Source: Arthrobacter globiformis
GTDB lineage: Bacteria; Actinomycetota; Actinomycetes; Actinomycetales; Micrococcaceae
DNA length: 64,000 bases
Assembly: GCF_030818015.1 (NCBI RefSeq)
Contig: NZ_JAUSZX010000001.1
Coordinates: 2,480,001 to 2,544,000, forward strand
Direction of reading: 5' to 3'
Of this stretch, positions 8,151 through 15,930 are shown one piece after another (the first letter of the stretch is position 1; each line of letters begins with the position of its first letter). The notes beneath the pieces were generated by a model, which was not told the origin of the DNA, searched no databases, and saw nothing but the letters and a program-made list of their open reading frames with translations. The position numbers and the translations under genes are program-made.

Positions 8151-8618
8151 CTAGCCCCTATACGCTCGCGGCTGGTCGAACCGTTGGGCGTCCGGCTTGG
8201 GGCCTATCAGGACGAGGACGAGTAGGATGATGCCGCCTATGAGCGGAATCAGCCCGAGGAGCGCCATCCAGCCGCTAAGGTTGGCGTCATGCAGGCGGCG
8301 GACGAGCAGCGCCACTCCCGGGACGATGGTCACCAGTACCCAGACGCTCAGGAGGATCAGGGCGATGAGAAGCCCCGGGCTGGCCTCACCGGTGCCGTTG
8401 GGGCTGGTAAGCCCAAGGACGAGGTAGAACAGTATGGTGACGATGCTGTTTACGAGCACCCACCACCAGTATTCGCTGCGGCTGGCCCGCCCCGAGAAGG
8501 TTGCGTACTTCTTGAAGAACCGGATGAAGGCGTCTGGGGCGGAGGCGCCGTAGAGCGGCGCCGAAAGCGGCGTGTAACTCGCCGGCCGGGAGTGCTGCTG
8601 TTGCTGTGTGTAGGTCAT
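8151..8618 (-). CDS. DUF805 membrane protein
   Basis: A 155-residue protein with four hydrophobic segments and the DUF805 signature: F-x-KYATFSGRASRSEYWWW near residue 40 and RRLHDANLSGW near residue 110. A proline/serine-rich N-terminus of about 30 residues precedes the domain. Start ATG behind AAGGAGACC. Function of the family is unknown; location is the cytoplasmic membrane. Confidence 0.9.
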   Translation of the reverse strand: MTYTQQQQHSRPASYTPLSAPLYGASAPDAFIRFFKKYATFSGRASRSEYWWWVLVNSIVTILFYLVLGLTSPNGTGEASPGLLIALILLSVWVLVTIVPGVALLVRRLHDANLSGWMALLGLIPLIGGIILLVLVLIGPKPDAQRFDQPRAYRG

Positions 8619-8741
8619 GATGGTCTCCTTGCGTTTTGGCGTGATGCGTGCAGTTGGTCAGTTACGTCCAAGCTGAGTGGCCTGAGGCGCTGTGAGGCTG
8701 TAGGTGTGGGGCCAGTTTCCTTTTCGTTGGGGACGAGGGTC

Positions 8742-9668
8742 TTAGTACGACTCCGTCAGCCAGGGGTCACAGCTGGCTGGGACGCCGGACTTGTATCCGG
8801 TCATGAAGGCCTTGGACCTTTGCTCTGGCGTGCCATGATGTGCCGGGTCGTTGAAGGCGTAATCGCCCATCAACATCGTGGCCTGGATACCTTCTTCGAT
8901 GTCCCCCGCCTCGAGGATGCCCTCGTGAAGGGCCGAGTTGGCCCAGACTCCGGCCCAACAATCGGCGTGGAGTTCAGTTTTGTAGACGGCGTAGGTCAGC
9001 GAAGCCGGAGCAGTGGGAAGAATACCCAGTTCCGTCTGGAGGTTGTGGGCGTATTCATGGGCCACAGCGAAGGCAACTGAGAAGTCCCCGGAGGGATTTC
9101 CGGTGGCGGGGTCGGTGTTGGCTTTGACCCGGCCGTTCCAGATTTCGGTGGCCATGACTTGAGAAATGACGATGGTGTCATTGGCGCCGCAGTAGAACAC
9201 GTCCTGGTCGGTGGTCATCCTGTTGCCGCAGGGGTCCATCATCTTTTCGCCGGGGCCGGGATAGATCGCGTTCACGTACGGCACTGGGTAGCCAGCTTCT
9301 TGCCAAACCGCGGTCCAGTACCTGGCGACGTCGGTCATGACCCCGGCCAGGAACGAGGACATGGTTGGCGCCATGGCATCGGCGTAGGCCAGTTTGCTCC
9401 TGAGTGCGTTGGGCTGGGTCTTAGCGGGCGAAAGCGGCGCGGGACCAGGAGCGGTCGACGATGGCGCGACGGCGTTGTACGAGGGGGAGGCCGTTGGCTC
9501 CTCCGCTGTCGCGGACAAGATGGCCGGATCCGGCAGGGGATCAACCGAATCTGCGGACGACTGACTTGACGCCGGACTCAGGTTTTGACCGGCCGGAGCC
9601 GCAGAGCATGCCGTGCAGACCAACAGCAAGGAAAAGACGACGGCAGAGACAAATCGAGGTTTTTTCAC
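8742..9668 (-). CDS. Lipoprotein zinc metallopeptidase (PF04228-like)
   Basis: A 308-residue protein with a lipoprotein signal (SLLLVCTACS, lipobox cysteine near residue 21), a Ser/Pro/Ala-rich linker to about residue 90, and a neutral zinc metallopeptidase domain. HEYAH supplies the zinc ligands and catalytic Glu, and ELHADCWAG the third-ligand region; YCGAND is also typical. Known family: putative neutral zinc metallopeptidases (YpfJ/KPN-type) of unknown substrate. Likely anchored to the outer face of the membrane. Confidence 0.88.
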   Translation of the reverse strand: MKKPRFVSAVVFSLLLVCTACSAAPAGQNLSPASSQSSADSVDPLPDPAILSATAEEPTASPSYNAVAPSSTAPGPAPLSPAKTQPNALRSKLAYADAMAPTMSSFLAGVMTDVARYWTAVWQEAGYPVPYVNAIYPGPGEKMMDPCGNRMTTDQDVFYCGANDTIVISQVMATEIWNGRVKANTDPATGNPSGDFSVAFAVAHEYAHNLQTELGILPTAPASLTYAVYKTELHADCWAGVWANSALHEGILEAGDIEEGIQATMLMGDYAFNDPAHHGTPEQRSKAFMTGYKSGVPASCDPWLTESY

Positions 9669-9884
9669 GGTGACCCTTTACTGGGGAAATGACGCCTGAA
9701 TAGGATGTAAACTGCTTTTCCGGCGGTGCGGAAAGTTTGCGACCTGGGGGGAGACTGCCCAACGTCTTGGGATACCGGGGCGATCATTGTTTGAGATCGT
9801 CCAGGTAGAGCGTGGAGGATGTCCTACTGTGGTAACAGATTCCGGTCTTGCCGGGTGATGAGGCACTTATTAGCGAAGACCGCT

Positions 9885-10049
9885 TTAACGCCCTGGCGTT
9901 CCCCCCGCGAACAGTTTACTGCTGGTAATTGAAAAGCCATTTCCCGTATCAAGGTCATCACATTCGATATAGGCAGTGAAGTCCGCAAGGGACATGTAGC
10001 AGTAAAAGTCGCTGTAGCGGTAGTTCGATTTCTCCGCCTTTGTTGCCAT
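9885..10049 (-). CDS. YRYSDFYC-family peptide, copy 1
   Basis: A 54-residue protein: MATKAEKSNYRYSDFYC then YMSLADFTAY, an acidic turn (ECDD) and a Ser/Thr-rich tail. ATG behind GAGGT. Two paralogues lie at 11374-11523 and 15784-15930. The conserved core has one cysteine in an aromatic context and no signal peptide. An ECF-type promoter (10135-10164) lies 86 bp upstream, the same distance as for copy 2. The frame is also open upstream through the promoter, but copy 3 has a stop there, so the MAT start is preferred. Function unknown; a leader peptide, regulator or RiPP-like precursor are all possible. Confidence 0.75.
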   Translation of the reverse strand: MATKAEKSNYRYSDFYCYMSLADFTAYIECDDLDTGNGFSITSSKLFAGGTPGR

Positions 10050-10134
10050 TTTAGTTACCTCTACTTCTATCGTTTGTTGGACTTCTTTTCGGGTTGGACA
10101 ATAATTCGAGTGCTTTGCGGTTCTGTCTATATTC

Positions 10135-10164
10135 ATTAGAGGCCCGGCCGACCACGAAAGTTCC
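10135..10164 (-). promoter_or_regulatory. ECF-type promoter GGAAC-N18-CTCTAAT (peptide copy 1)
   Basis: On the minus strand AGGGAACTTTC, 18 bases, then CTCTAAT. A GGAAA-TTTCC imperfect palindrome lies just upstream, also seen before copy 2. Confidence 0.7.
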
Positions 10165-10270
10165 CTAAAGAAAATTGGGATTTCCGGGAACTTTCCTGCC
10201 CCCGGCAGCATCAACGAATTATTCGCCGGGACGGCAAACGGCTCTCCTCCGCTGCTTCGCCTTGGGTTCG

Positions 10271-10336
10271 CCGTATCTTCAGCGGATCCTGACCGACAAC
10301 GAGGCCTATTACCGCTCCCATGCCTTGAGGACGCTG
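10271..10336 (+). pseudogene. IS481-type transposase remnant
   Basis: A short stretch reads YLQRILTDNEAYYRSHALR, the integrase-core segment containing the conserved TDNG (here TDNE) and YRSH motif of IS481-like transposases. No continuation in any frame. A fragment only. Confidence 0.45.
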
Positions 10337-10454
10337 GAACATCCTCGGGACCGCGCACGATCATCAGAGCCCTGCGTCCCCATCGGTGGATCGACCACCC
10401 CCTGCTGGACCTGCAACAGCCCTCGAAGTCGGTTACCCGCAAACCCGCCCTGAC

Positions 10455-10703
10455 GGGCTACCGGACTACGACGAAGCGATAGACCTGCACCGGCTCGAAG
10501 AGGACCTGTCGGCAGCCCTTGGACCCGGGGCCTGCTGGTCGCTACCCAGACATCAAATGGCCGGCGTGTCCTGCACTACTACACCGACTCCGAAGACCAG
10601 AACGGCCGGGACATCGTCGACCGATTCGCGGGAACCCGGCCCGATTGTCAAAGTGAGCCACACCCACGACCGCGAATGGACCCTGATCACCCCATTCACT
10701 TGA
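10455..10703 (+). pseudogene. DUF695-like protein remnant
   Basis: GLPDYDEAIDLHRLEEDL is followed after a frameshift by GLLVATQTSNGRRVLHYYTD and after another by VKVSHTHDREWTLITPF. Together these look like a DUF695 domain, which ends in an acidic D-x-[DE]-W segment. At least two frameshifts. Confidence 0.5.
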
Positions 10704-10786
10704 CCTCAGGTCCCAAGGGGGATGTCCACCCAGCGGGTCGTAGTCTGAAATTTCCTTCCGATGCCGGAGCAGGATTAGGGGAGCCC

Positions 10787-10903
10787 GTGACTATTCCGCC
10801 GCTGCCAGAACCCGAGCCGTTTCCGCCTGAGCCGGGGCCCACCGGCCCTGACTCGCCGGATCCGACATCTCCAGGCCCTGCACCGGGATTTCCGGACCCT
10901 TGA
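10787..10903 (+). CDS. Small proline-rich peptide
   Basis: A 38-residue frame starting VTIPPLPEPEPFPPEPGP and made almost wholly of Pro, Gly, Glu, Asp, Ser and Thr. The GTG has a strong AGGGGAG ribosome site 5 bp upstream. Could be a genuine small protein or the tail of a lost proline-rich gene. No hydrophobic segment. Confidence 0.35.
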   Translation: MTIPPLPEPEPFPPEPGPTGPDSPDPTSPGPAPGFPDP

Positions 10904-10955
10904 GGCTCCCACAAATGTGTGTGGCAGTGTGCCGCATTCATGTGTAGTCCGAGCG

Positions 10956-11377
10956 CTACGGCTTTTCAAGGGGCAGCGGCTGACCATCGGTCCGGAATGG
11001 TACGTGCAGGGGCCAAGAGCTGGCGGTTAATCTCTTCACTGAGTTGCGGCATATCTTCCATGCATAAAGACGAGGCTCGCGCCGGAGACTGGGTCCAGGG
11101 CGATCGACAATCTGGCACAGCCAGTTTCGGATGAGGAGACGCCGGGCCGCGCCGTCGTCCTCAACAGCTCTTCCCAATTCTTCCCTGACCAGCAGCCACA
11201 AATCGTGGGCTCCTGCCGGATCATTCCCGGTGTATCCGGCCAGTTGGCGAAGGGCCGGAGTATCGTAGCCGTGAAGGAGCAGATCGGCAGCCACGTCGGG
11301 CAATGGTCGCTGCGAAACAGGCCGATTTGGTCCTGTAGAAATGTCAGCCGTCCGCTGTCGACGTCTTTACAGCTCAT
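10956..11377 (-). pseudogene. Unknown gene coupled to peptide copy 2, frame-disrupted
   Basis: An ATG overlaps the stop of peptide copy 2 (ATGA). Reading starts MSCKDVDSGRLTFLQ, but coding character moves to another frame at about 11303 (LPDVAADLLLHGYDTPALR, ending at 10956), and again near 11090 (ALDPVSGASLVFMHG). The middle part resembles actinobacterial proteins of unknown function with a repeat of the type PALRQLAG. Two or more frameshifts are needed for one product, so it is probably decayed. A TTG at 11303 could allow expression of the second part. Confidence 0.45.
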
Positions 11378-11523
11378 GGAGCAGGCTTGCTGCTGTCGCT
11401 GATTGAAAAGCCGCTTTCCCCGCCGGCGTCATCACGTGAGACATAGGCAGTGAAGTCCGCAAGGGACATGAAGCAGTAAAAGTCGCTGTAGCGGTACTTT
11501 AGTTTCTCTGACCTCGTTGCCAC
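11374..11523 (-). CDS. YRYSDFYC-family peptide, copy 2
   Basis: A 49-residue protein beginning VATRSEKLKYRYSDFYC then FMSLADFTAY, followed by VSRDD and a Ser-rich tail. GTG start behind AAGGTAG. Its ECF-type promoter is 86 bp upstream. Nucleotide identity with copy 1 is very high across the core and lower on both sides, so the core is under selection. The stop overlaps the start of a decayed downstream gene. Confidence 0.75.
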   Translation of the reverse strand: MATRSEKLKYRYSDFYCFMSLADFTAYVSRDDAGGESGFSISDSSKPAP

Positions 11524-11608
11524 TTTGGCTACCTTTCCTTCCACAGTCTGCCAAACTTCGCTGCCTTGGGCCCATGATCCGTTGTCCCGATCAAGCTTCT
11601 TGATGTTC

Positions 11609-11638
11609 AGTAGAGGTCCCGGCACCCCGGAAAGTTCC
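11609..11638 (-). promoter_or_regulatory. ECF-type promoter GGAAC-N18-CTCTACT (peptide copy 2)
   Basis: On the minus strand AGGGAACTTTCC, 18 bases, CTCTACT (one change from CTCTAAT). GGGAATGTTCCC, a perfect palindrome, lies about 20 bp upstream and could bind a second regulator. Confidence 0.65.
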
Positions 11639-11832
11639 CTCCAAATAGCTGAAATTCCCGGGAACATTCCCGCCCGCGACCCGCGCATCGTCAGGCTCCG
11701 GCTTGCCGCCAGGCTGCATTGGCGTCAACGTTGATGGGCTCGCCGATGATCCTTTCATAGCCGCGGGCTTCCCCATCTGAAGGGTGCATGGATAACTGAC
11801 ACACGACGGCCCGGAAAAGCGGATTGATTCGG

Positions 11833-11862
11833 GGAACATTCCCGCACCCTTTCGCCTCTAAT
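11833..11862 (+). promoter_or_regulatory. ECF-type promoter GGAAC-N18-CTCTAAT, unassigned
   Basis: GGGGAACATTCCC then CTCTAAT, with 18 bases after GGAAC. It faces the lipoprotein gene at 12029, leaving a 166-base leader. The leader holds two hairpins (GGTCC/GGACC near 11889 and CCAGGA/TCCTGG near 11900) and only a 29-codon GTG frame. Confidence 0.6.
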
Positions 11863-12028
11863 CATCACCAAGACAAAAAGGAAGATCGGTCCTTTCGTGG
11901 ACCAGGAACGCCGTTCGGGGACGTCCTGGTCGGACATCGGAAGGAGCAGGGGGCAGCAAGCTAGCAGCCTAGAAGCCCCGCTCTAATAGACGGCAAAAAC
12001 CAGTACTTCTACACAACAAGGAGCAGTT

Positions 12029-12583
12029 ATGCACGAGATGCACAGTATGGTGACGAGGGTGCTGATCACGGCAGCCGTGGCGCTGGTCGGGCTGACCGGC
12101 TGCAGCGGCGGAACCAGCACCGCCGACAGCCCAGCGCCCAGTACCGCTGCCAGCGTCCCGGCAGTCGATACCTCCCACCCGGCCATCAGGCAGGCCCAGA
12201 GCGACTACCTCACTGCCGCAGGCAAAGTGAGAGCGGCGTATGACACCTTCTACAACCGCTATGACTCAGGCAGCACCGACCTGCCGGCACTGCAGAAGGC
12301 CGCAGCCGGGGTGGCGGACGCGCTGGGCGAGTTCGGCAACTTCGTGCGGGACTACGACTGGCCGCCCAGCGTGCCCTCGGACCTGCCCGCCACCATCCGC
12401 GTGGACTACACCACCGATGAAGGCGGGATGGACACATGGGTTAAGGTGGCCGCCGCTGGCTCGCTGGCCGAGATGAAGGAGCGCCTCAAGGAAACTGACT
12501 CCCCTGAGGCCACCTCCGATACCGATACAGATGCGCTGCGAAAGGCCATCGGGCTGCCGCCCTCCGTCAAGCCCTCCGACTGA
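12029..12583 (+). CDS. Lipoprotein of unknown function
   Basis: A 184-residue protein with a lipoprotein signal (hydrophobic core ending LVGLTGCSGG) and a Ser/Thr/Ala-rich linker. The following helical domain starts near residue 50 (SHPAIRQAQSDYLTAAGKVR) and carries conserved-looking Tyr and Trp residues. ATG behind AAGGAG. No family recognised. Downstream of the ECF-type promoter at 11833, so it may belong to that regulon. Confidence 0.8.
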   Translation: MHEMHSMVTRVLITAAVALVGLTGCSGGTSTADSPAPSTAASVPAVDTSHPAIRQAQSDYLTAAGKVRAAYDTFYNRYDSGSTDLPALQKAAAGVADALGEFGNFVRDYDWPPSVPSDLPATIRVDYTTDEGGMDTWVKVAAAGSLAEMKERLKETDSPEATSDTDTDALRKAIGLPPSVKPSD

Positions 12584-12848
12584 CGCGATTGCGGCTGTCG
12601 TGCTGGAAGCGAGCAAACTACCTGTCTGCGAGCAACACTGGAGCAGGGCAGGGAACGAAGGGGTGACCATGCAGGTCGCTCTGGCGCGGACGTCGGCGGG
12701 GGCAGTCGTGGTGCGGCAGCGCTGGGCGGGTGCGGCAGCGGGGACACCGGCGGGGGAGGCACAGCTGCCCCGACACCTCCGTGGTCACCGAAGACAGCAC
12801 AGTTGACGACTCGGGCAGCAGCTCCGCCGCTTGACATAGGAGAAACTC

Positions 12849-13688
12849 ATGCAAACATCTGAGATGCTAGCCCTACTGGCGCTGATAGTTTCGGTGGTAG
12901 CTGTTGGCTTCAGTATCAGGCAGGGTGTTGTCGCCGGAAAGGCGAACAAGCACGCGGCGGCAGCTGCGTCGGGTGCCTACCGGCATCAGCCCGCCCCCGA
13001 ACATCTCTGGGAGCTGGGACGCTACGGGGAGGCCATCGAATTGGTGGTCACCGGGCTCGGGCACCGGGCGGCCGACAACCGTGACCTCCTAGAGTCCTGG
13101 GCAAATCGGGCCGAAGACTTTTTGTCTGCCGACAGTCTCGATCGGATGAATCTCCAACAGGCTCTGGCCGCCTGGACCGGGGAGGCCGGGGACACTGCCG
13201 GGGCCATTGCCTTGTTCCGTGAGCTGCTCCAGGACCAGATCCGCATTCAGGGTCCGGATAACCCCGCCACCCTGGTTGCCCGAAACAACCTGGCCTACTG
13301 GACCGGGGAGGCCGGGGACCCTGTCGGGGCCCTCGCCTTGGGCCGCGAGCTGCTCCAGGACCAGATCCGCATCCTGGGCCCGGATAACCCCGACACCCTG
13401 AGAACCCGCAGCAACCTGGCCTCCTGGACCGGGCAGGCCGGGGACACTGCCGGGGCCCTCGCCTTTTTCCGTGAGCTGCTCCAGGACCAGATCCGGATTC
13501 TGGGCCCGGATAACCCCGACACCCTGGCCACCCGCGGCAACCTGGCCTACTGGACCGGGCAGGCCGGGGACACCCCCGGGGCCATCGCCTTGTGCCTCGA
13601 CCTGCTCCAGGACCAGGTCCGGATCCTGGGCCCGGATAACCCCGCCACCCTGGCCACCCGCAGCCGGTTAAACCGATTGCTAAGCTGA
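12849..13688 (+). CDS. Membrane-anchored TPR protein with four 42-residue repeats
   Basis: A 279-residue protein with an N-terminal membrane anchor (residues 7-25), a spacer, and four consecutive 42-residue units (residues 112-279; 126 bp each, from 13182). Each contains RELLQDQIRILGPDNPDTL, the signature of the long TPR units found in NB-ARC/kinesin-light-chain-like proteins. The units are almost identical in DNA, a sign of recent expansion. ATG behind AGGAGAAAC. Probably a protein-interaction scaffold facing the cytoplasm. Confidence 0.82.
   Translation: MQTSEMLALLALIVSVVAVGFSIRQGVVAGKANKHAAAAASGAYRHQPAPEHLWELGRYGEAIELVVTGLGHRAADNRDLLESWANRAEDFLSADSLDRMNLQQALAAWTGEAGDTAGAIALFRELLQDQIRIQGPDNPATLVARNNLAYWTGEAGDPVGALALGRELLQDQIRILGPDNPDTLRTRSNLASWTGQAGDTAGALAFFRELLQDQIRILGPDNPDTLATRGNLAYWTGQAGDTPGAIALCLDLLQDQVRILGPDNPATLATRSRLNRLLS
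13182..13685 (+). repeat. Four tandem 126-bp TPR-coding repeats
   Basis: Units start near 13182, 13308, 13434 and 13560. The sequence around GACCAGATCCG and GGCCCGGATAACCCC recurs in each. The repeat number could change by slippage or recombination. Confidence 0.8.
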
Positions 13689-14081
13689 AAACAACCGGTC
13701 GGACAGGCATGCAGGTTGCAACTGGCTTTGGATACTGCTGTTTCTAAAACACGCCCTCATAGTGCGCCCCCTCGCTAGCTCTTAACAAAAAGAGACAGAG
13801 AACAGGAACCGGAATTTCGAACGGTTCTGCATCAGTGGCTCGGGGATGCGAGCCGTTGAATTGTCAGACGAGGCTTCCCCACGGCGGCTTCGGCCTCACC
13901 AAGGCCAACGCTAAACACTGTGAGGATTGCGGTGGCTGGTCCGGGACTGGCTGGCAGAGTAGGTGCTGGCCGTTCCTCCTGTGTGTGCTGCCGTCGGGCA
14001 TCTGGATCGTTCCGGTGATTTCCACCGCACAATCCTATGTTCCAAAGAGGGGAGTGCGAACTTAGCGCTGAGGGCGTCCCA
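13689..14081. other. Gene-poor stretch
   Basis: Nothing convincing. Frames on both strands are arginine- or cysteine-rich shadows without ribosome sites. Confidence 0.4.
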
Positions 14082-14330
14082 TCAAGACTTAGATGAGACC
14101 CCACTTCGGCCGGAATATCGCGTGCGCCCTGTCTTCCTACCTTGTCCCCCAATCCGTTGCGCTTCGCGTGTAAGCGATGAAGCTTGCGAGACACGAATGA
14201 GGCGGACCCCGGTAAGCAGAAGACCGGCAGCGACACCGGCTGCAGCGACCGCTAGACCCCCATGGCTGAGTCGGGGTCGCGGGAAGCTTTTCCATGCCGC
14301 GGCGAGGCTGTCCCGCGCCGCCCGTGACAT
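14082..14330 (-). CDS. Possible small membrane protein
   Basis: An 82-residue frame starting MSRAARDSLAAAWKSFPRPR, with a good transmembrane segment (GGLAVAAAGVAAGLLLTGVRLI) and a basic tail. Its start codon abuts that of the frameshifted gene on the other strand, so both can hardly have normal leaders. No family recognised. Confidence 0.4.
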   Translation of the reverse strand: MSRAARDSLAAAWKSFPRPRLSHGGLAVAAAGVAAGLLLTGVRLIRVSQASSLTREAQRIGGQGRKTGRTRYSGRSGVSSKS

Positions 14331-14331
14331 G

Positions 14332-14641
14332 ATGCAGAATGCCGACAGCCTGGACCGCGCTGCCGACAGCTATTCCAACCTGGCAACCTGCTGGACACCA
14401 TCCGGTCCCTTGAAGTCGTCCTGGGGCAGCTGGCGGAATGGCACCGTTCCGCGGAGCCCGGCCGGCCTTTCCATCAGGGCCACGATAATAGCACCATCGG
14501 AATCATGACGACGATTGCGGAACTAGACCTCGCTGTGCAGCAGGCAGACAGGCTGCAGGAGACCACCAGCCGCGCTAACGGTGGCAACGCCGTCGTGCAG
14601 TGGTTTGATGAGGTGACCCACCGGAATCGGCTGAATGACTG
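14332..14641 (+). pseudogene. Small helical protein, probably frameshifted
   Basis: Coding-like sequence begins MQNADSLDRAADSYSNLAT and continues after a frame change near 14385 as GNLLDTIRSLEVVLGQLAEW, ending MTTIAELDLAVQQADRLQET... to a stop at 14639-14641. All parts predict helix with regular Leu/Ala spacing. Alternatively the ATG at 14504 starts a separate 45-residue protein. No family recognised. Confidence 0.4.
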
Positions 14642-14644
14642 ATG

Positions 14645-14893
14645 TCAGTGGTGTGCCAGCCTGCTGCCGCTCCCGGGGCGATGGAGCTTTTCGATCAGCC
14701 CCCCGGTCAGCGCCTTCACGCTTCTGAATAGCCCGATGGCAGTAAGCCTCAGGACGAGAATCACCAGATGGACGGCCCCACCTACGAGGAGGAGCAGGAC
14801 CAGGCTGAGGATGGCGGGCAAGAACATGACAAAAACGGTGCCCATGGTCGCTAAGTACGCGAGGGCGTAGGCCATGATGGTGGAGGGGTCCAC
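14645..14893 (-). CDS. Small two-helix membrane protein
   Basis: An 82-residue protein from a GTG behind AAAGGGA, reading VDPSTIMAYALAYLATMG, with a long hydrophobic stretch that can form two membrane helices (about residues 7-50) and a basic, amphipathic C-terminus. Convergent with the frameshifted gene before it (3 bp between stops). Function unknown. The frame is open to 15010. Confidence 0.5.
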   Translation of the reverse strand: MDPSTIMAYALAYLATMGTVFVMFLPAILSLVLLLLVGGAVHLVILVLRLTAIGLFRSVKALTGGLIEKLHRPGSGSRLAHH

Positions 14894-15013
14894 TGGGTAT
14901 CCCTTTGAAACGGCCGGATCGGCTCCGGTGCCAGCTGCGGACGCCCTTGCAGCTAAGGGTGGCGTGGTCCGGCGCCTTTGCCGGGCCACAGTAGGCGCGC
15001 GACCATGCATTTC

Positions 15014-15313
15014 TCAGTGGGCCGGGGACCACCTCCAGGCATGGACGCGCGGAGAGGTCATACCAAGTGGGCGCCGTTCCGAGCCCTGCCGAATGGGTCG
15101 GACGTATTCAGGGCCAGATGTCTTCGCCTCATCGCCGCACATGTCGCTGACCAGGCCGGTTCCGGCGATCTCCCGTACGGTGAATATTCCTGCCGCCGCT
15201 GCCTGTTTCGTCGGAAACACCCCGGACGTTGCCAGGTGATTCCCTGCGGCATCCACCAGCCGAAAGCGGTAGCCCCCTTCAGGGGAATCGAAGACTTCAA
15301 AGTGGCCGGACAT
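15014..15313 (-). CDS. DUF1508 (YegP-like) protein
   Basis: A 99-residue protein. MSGHFEVFDSPEGGYRFRL, then AAGNHLATSGVF and KQAAAAGIFTVR, is the single-repeat DUF1508 pattern. ATG behind GGAGCAAC; the frame is open to 15379 without ribosome site. The final 40 residues, rich in Arg and Pro, are longer than usual, so the true end may have been altered. Confidence 0.75.
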   Translation of the reverse strand: MSGHFEVFDSPEGGYRFRLVDAAGNHLATSGVFPTKQAAAAGIFTVREIAGTGLVSDMCGDEAKTSGPEYVRPIRQGSERRPLGMTSPRVHAWRWSPAH

Positions 15314-15783
15314 GTTGCTCCATCGCGTTGTCCAATGTACGACAACGACGGAGTCTGCATACCGCCTGAGACCACTCACTTTATCGGCTGCCGAGGGAGC
15401 TTGAAAAGGTTTTGGGTCACCAAAAGGTCCCGAGCGACCCTACCTAGCGCCGTGTCCCAGGCGCCACGCGAAGGCACGATGATTGCCGAAGAGCAAAATG
15501 TCTTCGCCGGTCCTCAGTCAGACGGCCGGCCCTCGAACAGCGGATAGACCCCGCCCGCCGAAGCGTAGCTGGACGCGCTCGAGCGGTAGGGCGCCCATAC
15601 TGCGGAGCAGCTGCGCCAAGGCCGCGGGGACCGACCGGGATCTGCAGGCGGCATCCACCCTCAGGGAAGCAGAGCACTAGGGGAGCGTTCGGCCGGCGTG
15701 AGCAGCCACTGGTGACCGAAATCTTGTGGCGGGCTCTGGGGAGTAAGGCGTTTCGCCTTGATGTTTCCTGGACGGTGGTTCGT
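15314..15783. other. Gene-poor stretch before peptide copy 3
   Basis: No supported gene on either strand. Short frames are arginine-rich shadows. Confidence 0.4.
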
Positions 15784-15930
15784 TTAAACCGTCAGAGGGC
15801 TGCTGCTGATCGCGAAGCTACTCTCGATGTCGTCGTCATCACGCGAGATGTATGCGGTGAAGTCCGCCAGTGACATGAAGCAGTAAAAGTCGCCGTATCG
15901 GTAGTTGGCCTTGTCTGCTCTTGTTGCCAC
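15784..15930 (-). CDS. YRYSDFYC-family peptide, copy 3
   Basis: A 48-residue protein starting VATRADKANYRYGDFYC then FMSLADFTAY, followed by ISRDDDD and a Ser-rich tail. GTG behind GGAGG at 8-base spacing; an in-frame ATG lies 12 bp earlier and a stop just before that. The core differs from copies 1 and 2 mostly at silent or conservative positions. Only a poor promoter match is seen upstream (GAAAC-N18-CTATCAA, minus strand, 15972-16001), so it may be regulated differently. Confidence 0.75.
   Translation of the reverse strand: MATRADKANYRYGDFYCFMSLADFTAYISRDDDDIESSFAISSSPLTV

Noticed and set aside
8289..9080. Plus-strand frame of 263 codons
   Set aside because: Antisense to the DUF805 and PF04228 genes, which have clear motifs and signals.
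9885..10442. Single 185-residue protein including the YRYSDFYC peptide
   Set aside because: The upstream part overlaps the ECF-type promoter; similarity to copy 2 there is explained by promoter conservation, and copy 3 has a stop just upstream of the core.
12669..12834. Possible tiny lipoprotein with AALGGCGSG motif
   Set aside because: The sequence before the Cys lacks a hydrophobic core, and the Asp/Ser-rich tail needs a frame change.
13182..13685. CRISPR-like array
   Set aside because: The 126-bp units are coding TPR repeats without spacers. No cas genes and no CRISPR arrays elsewhere in the window.
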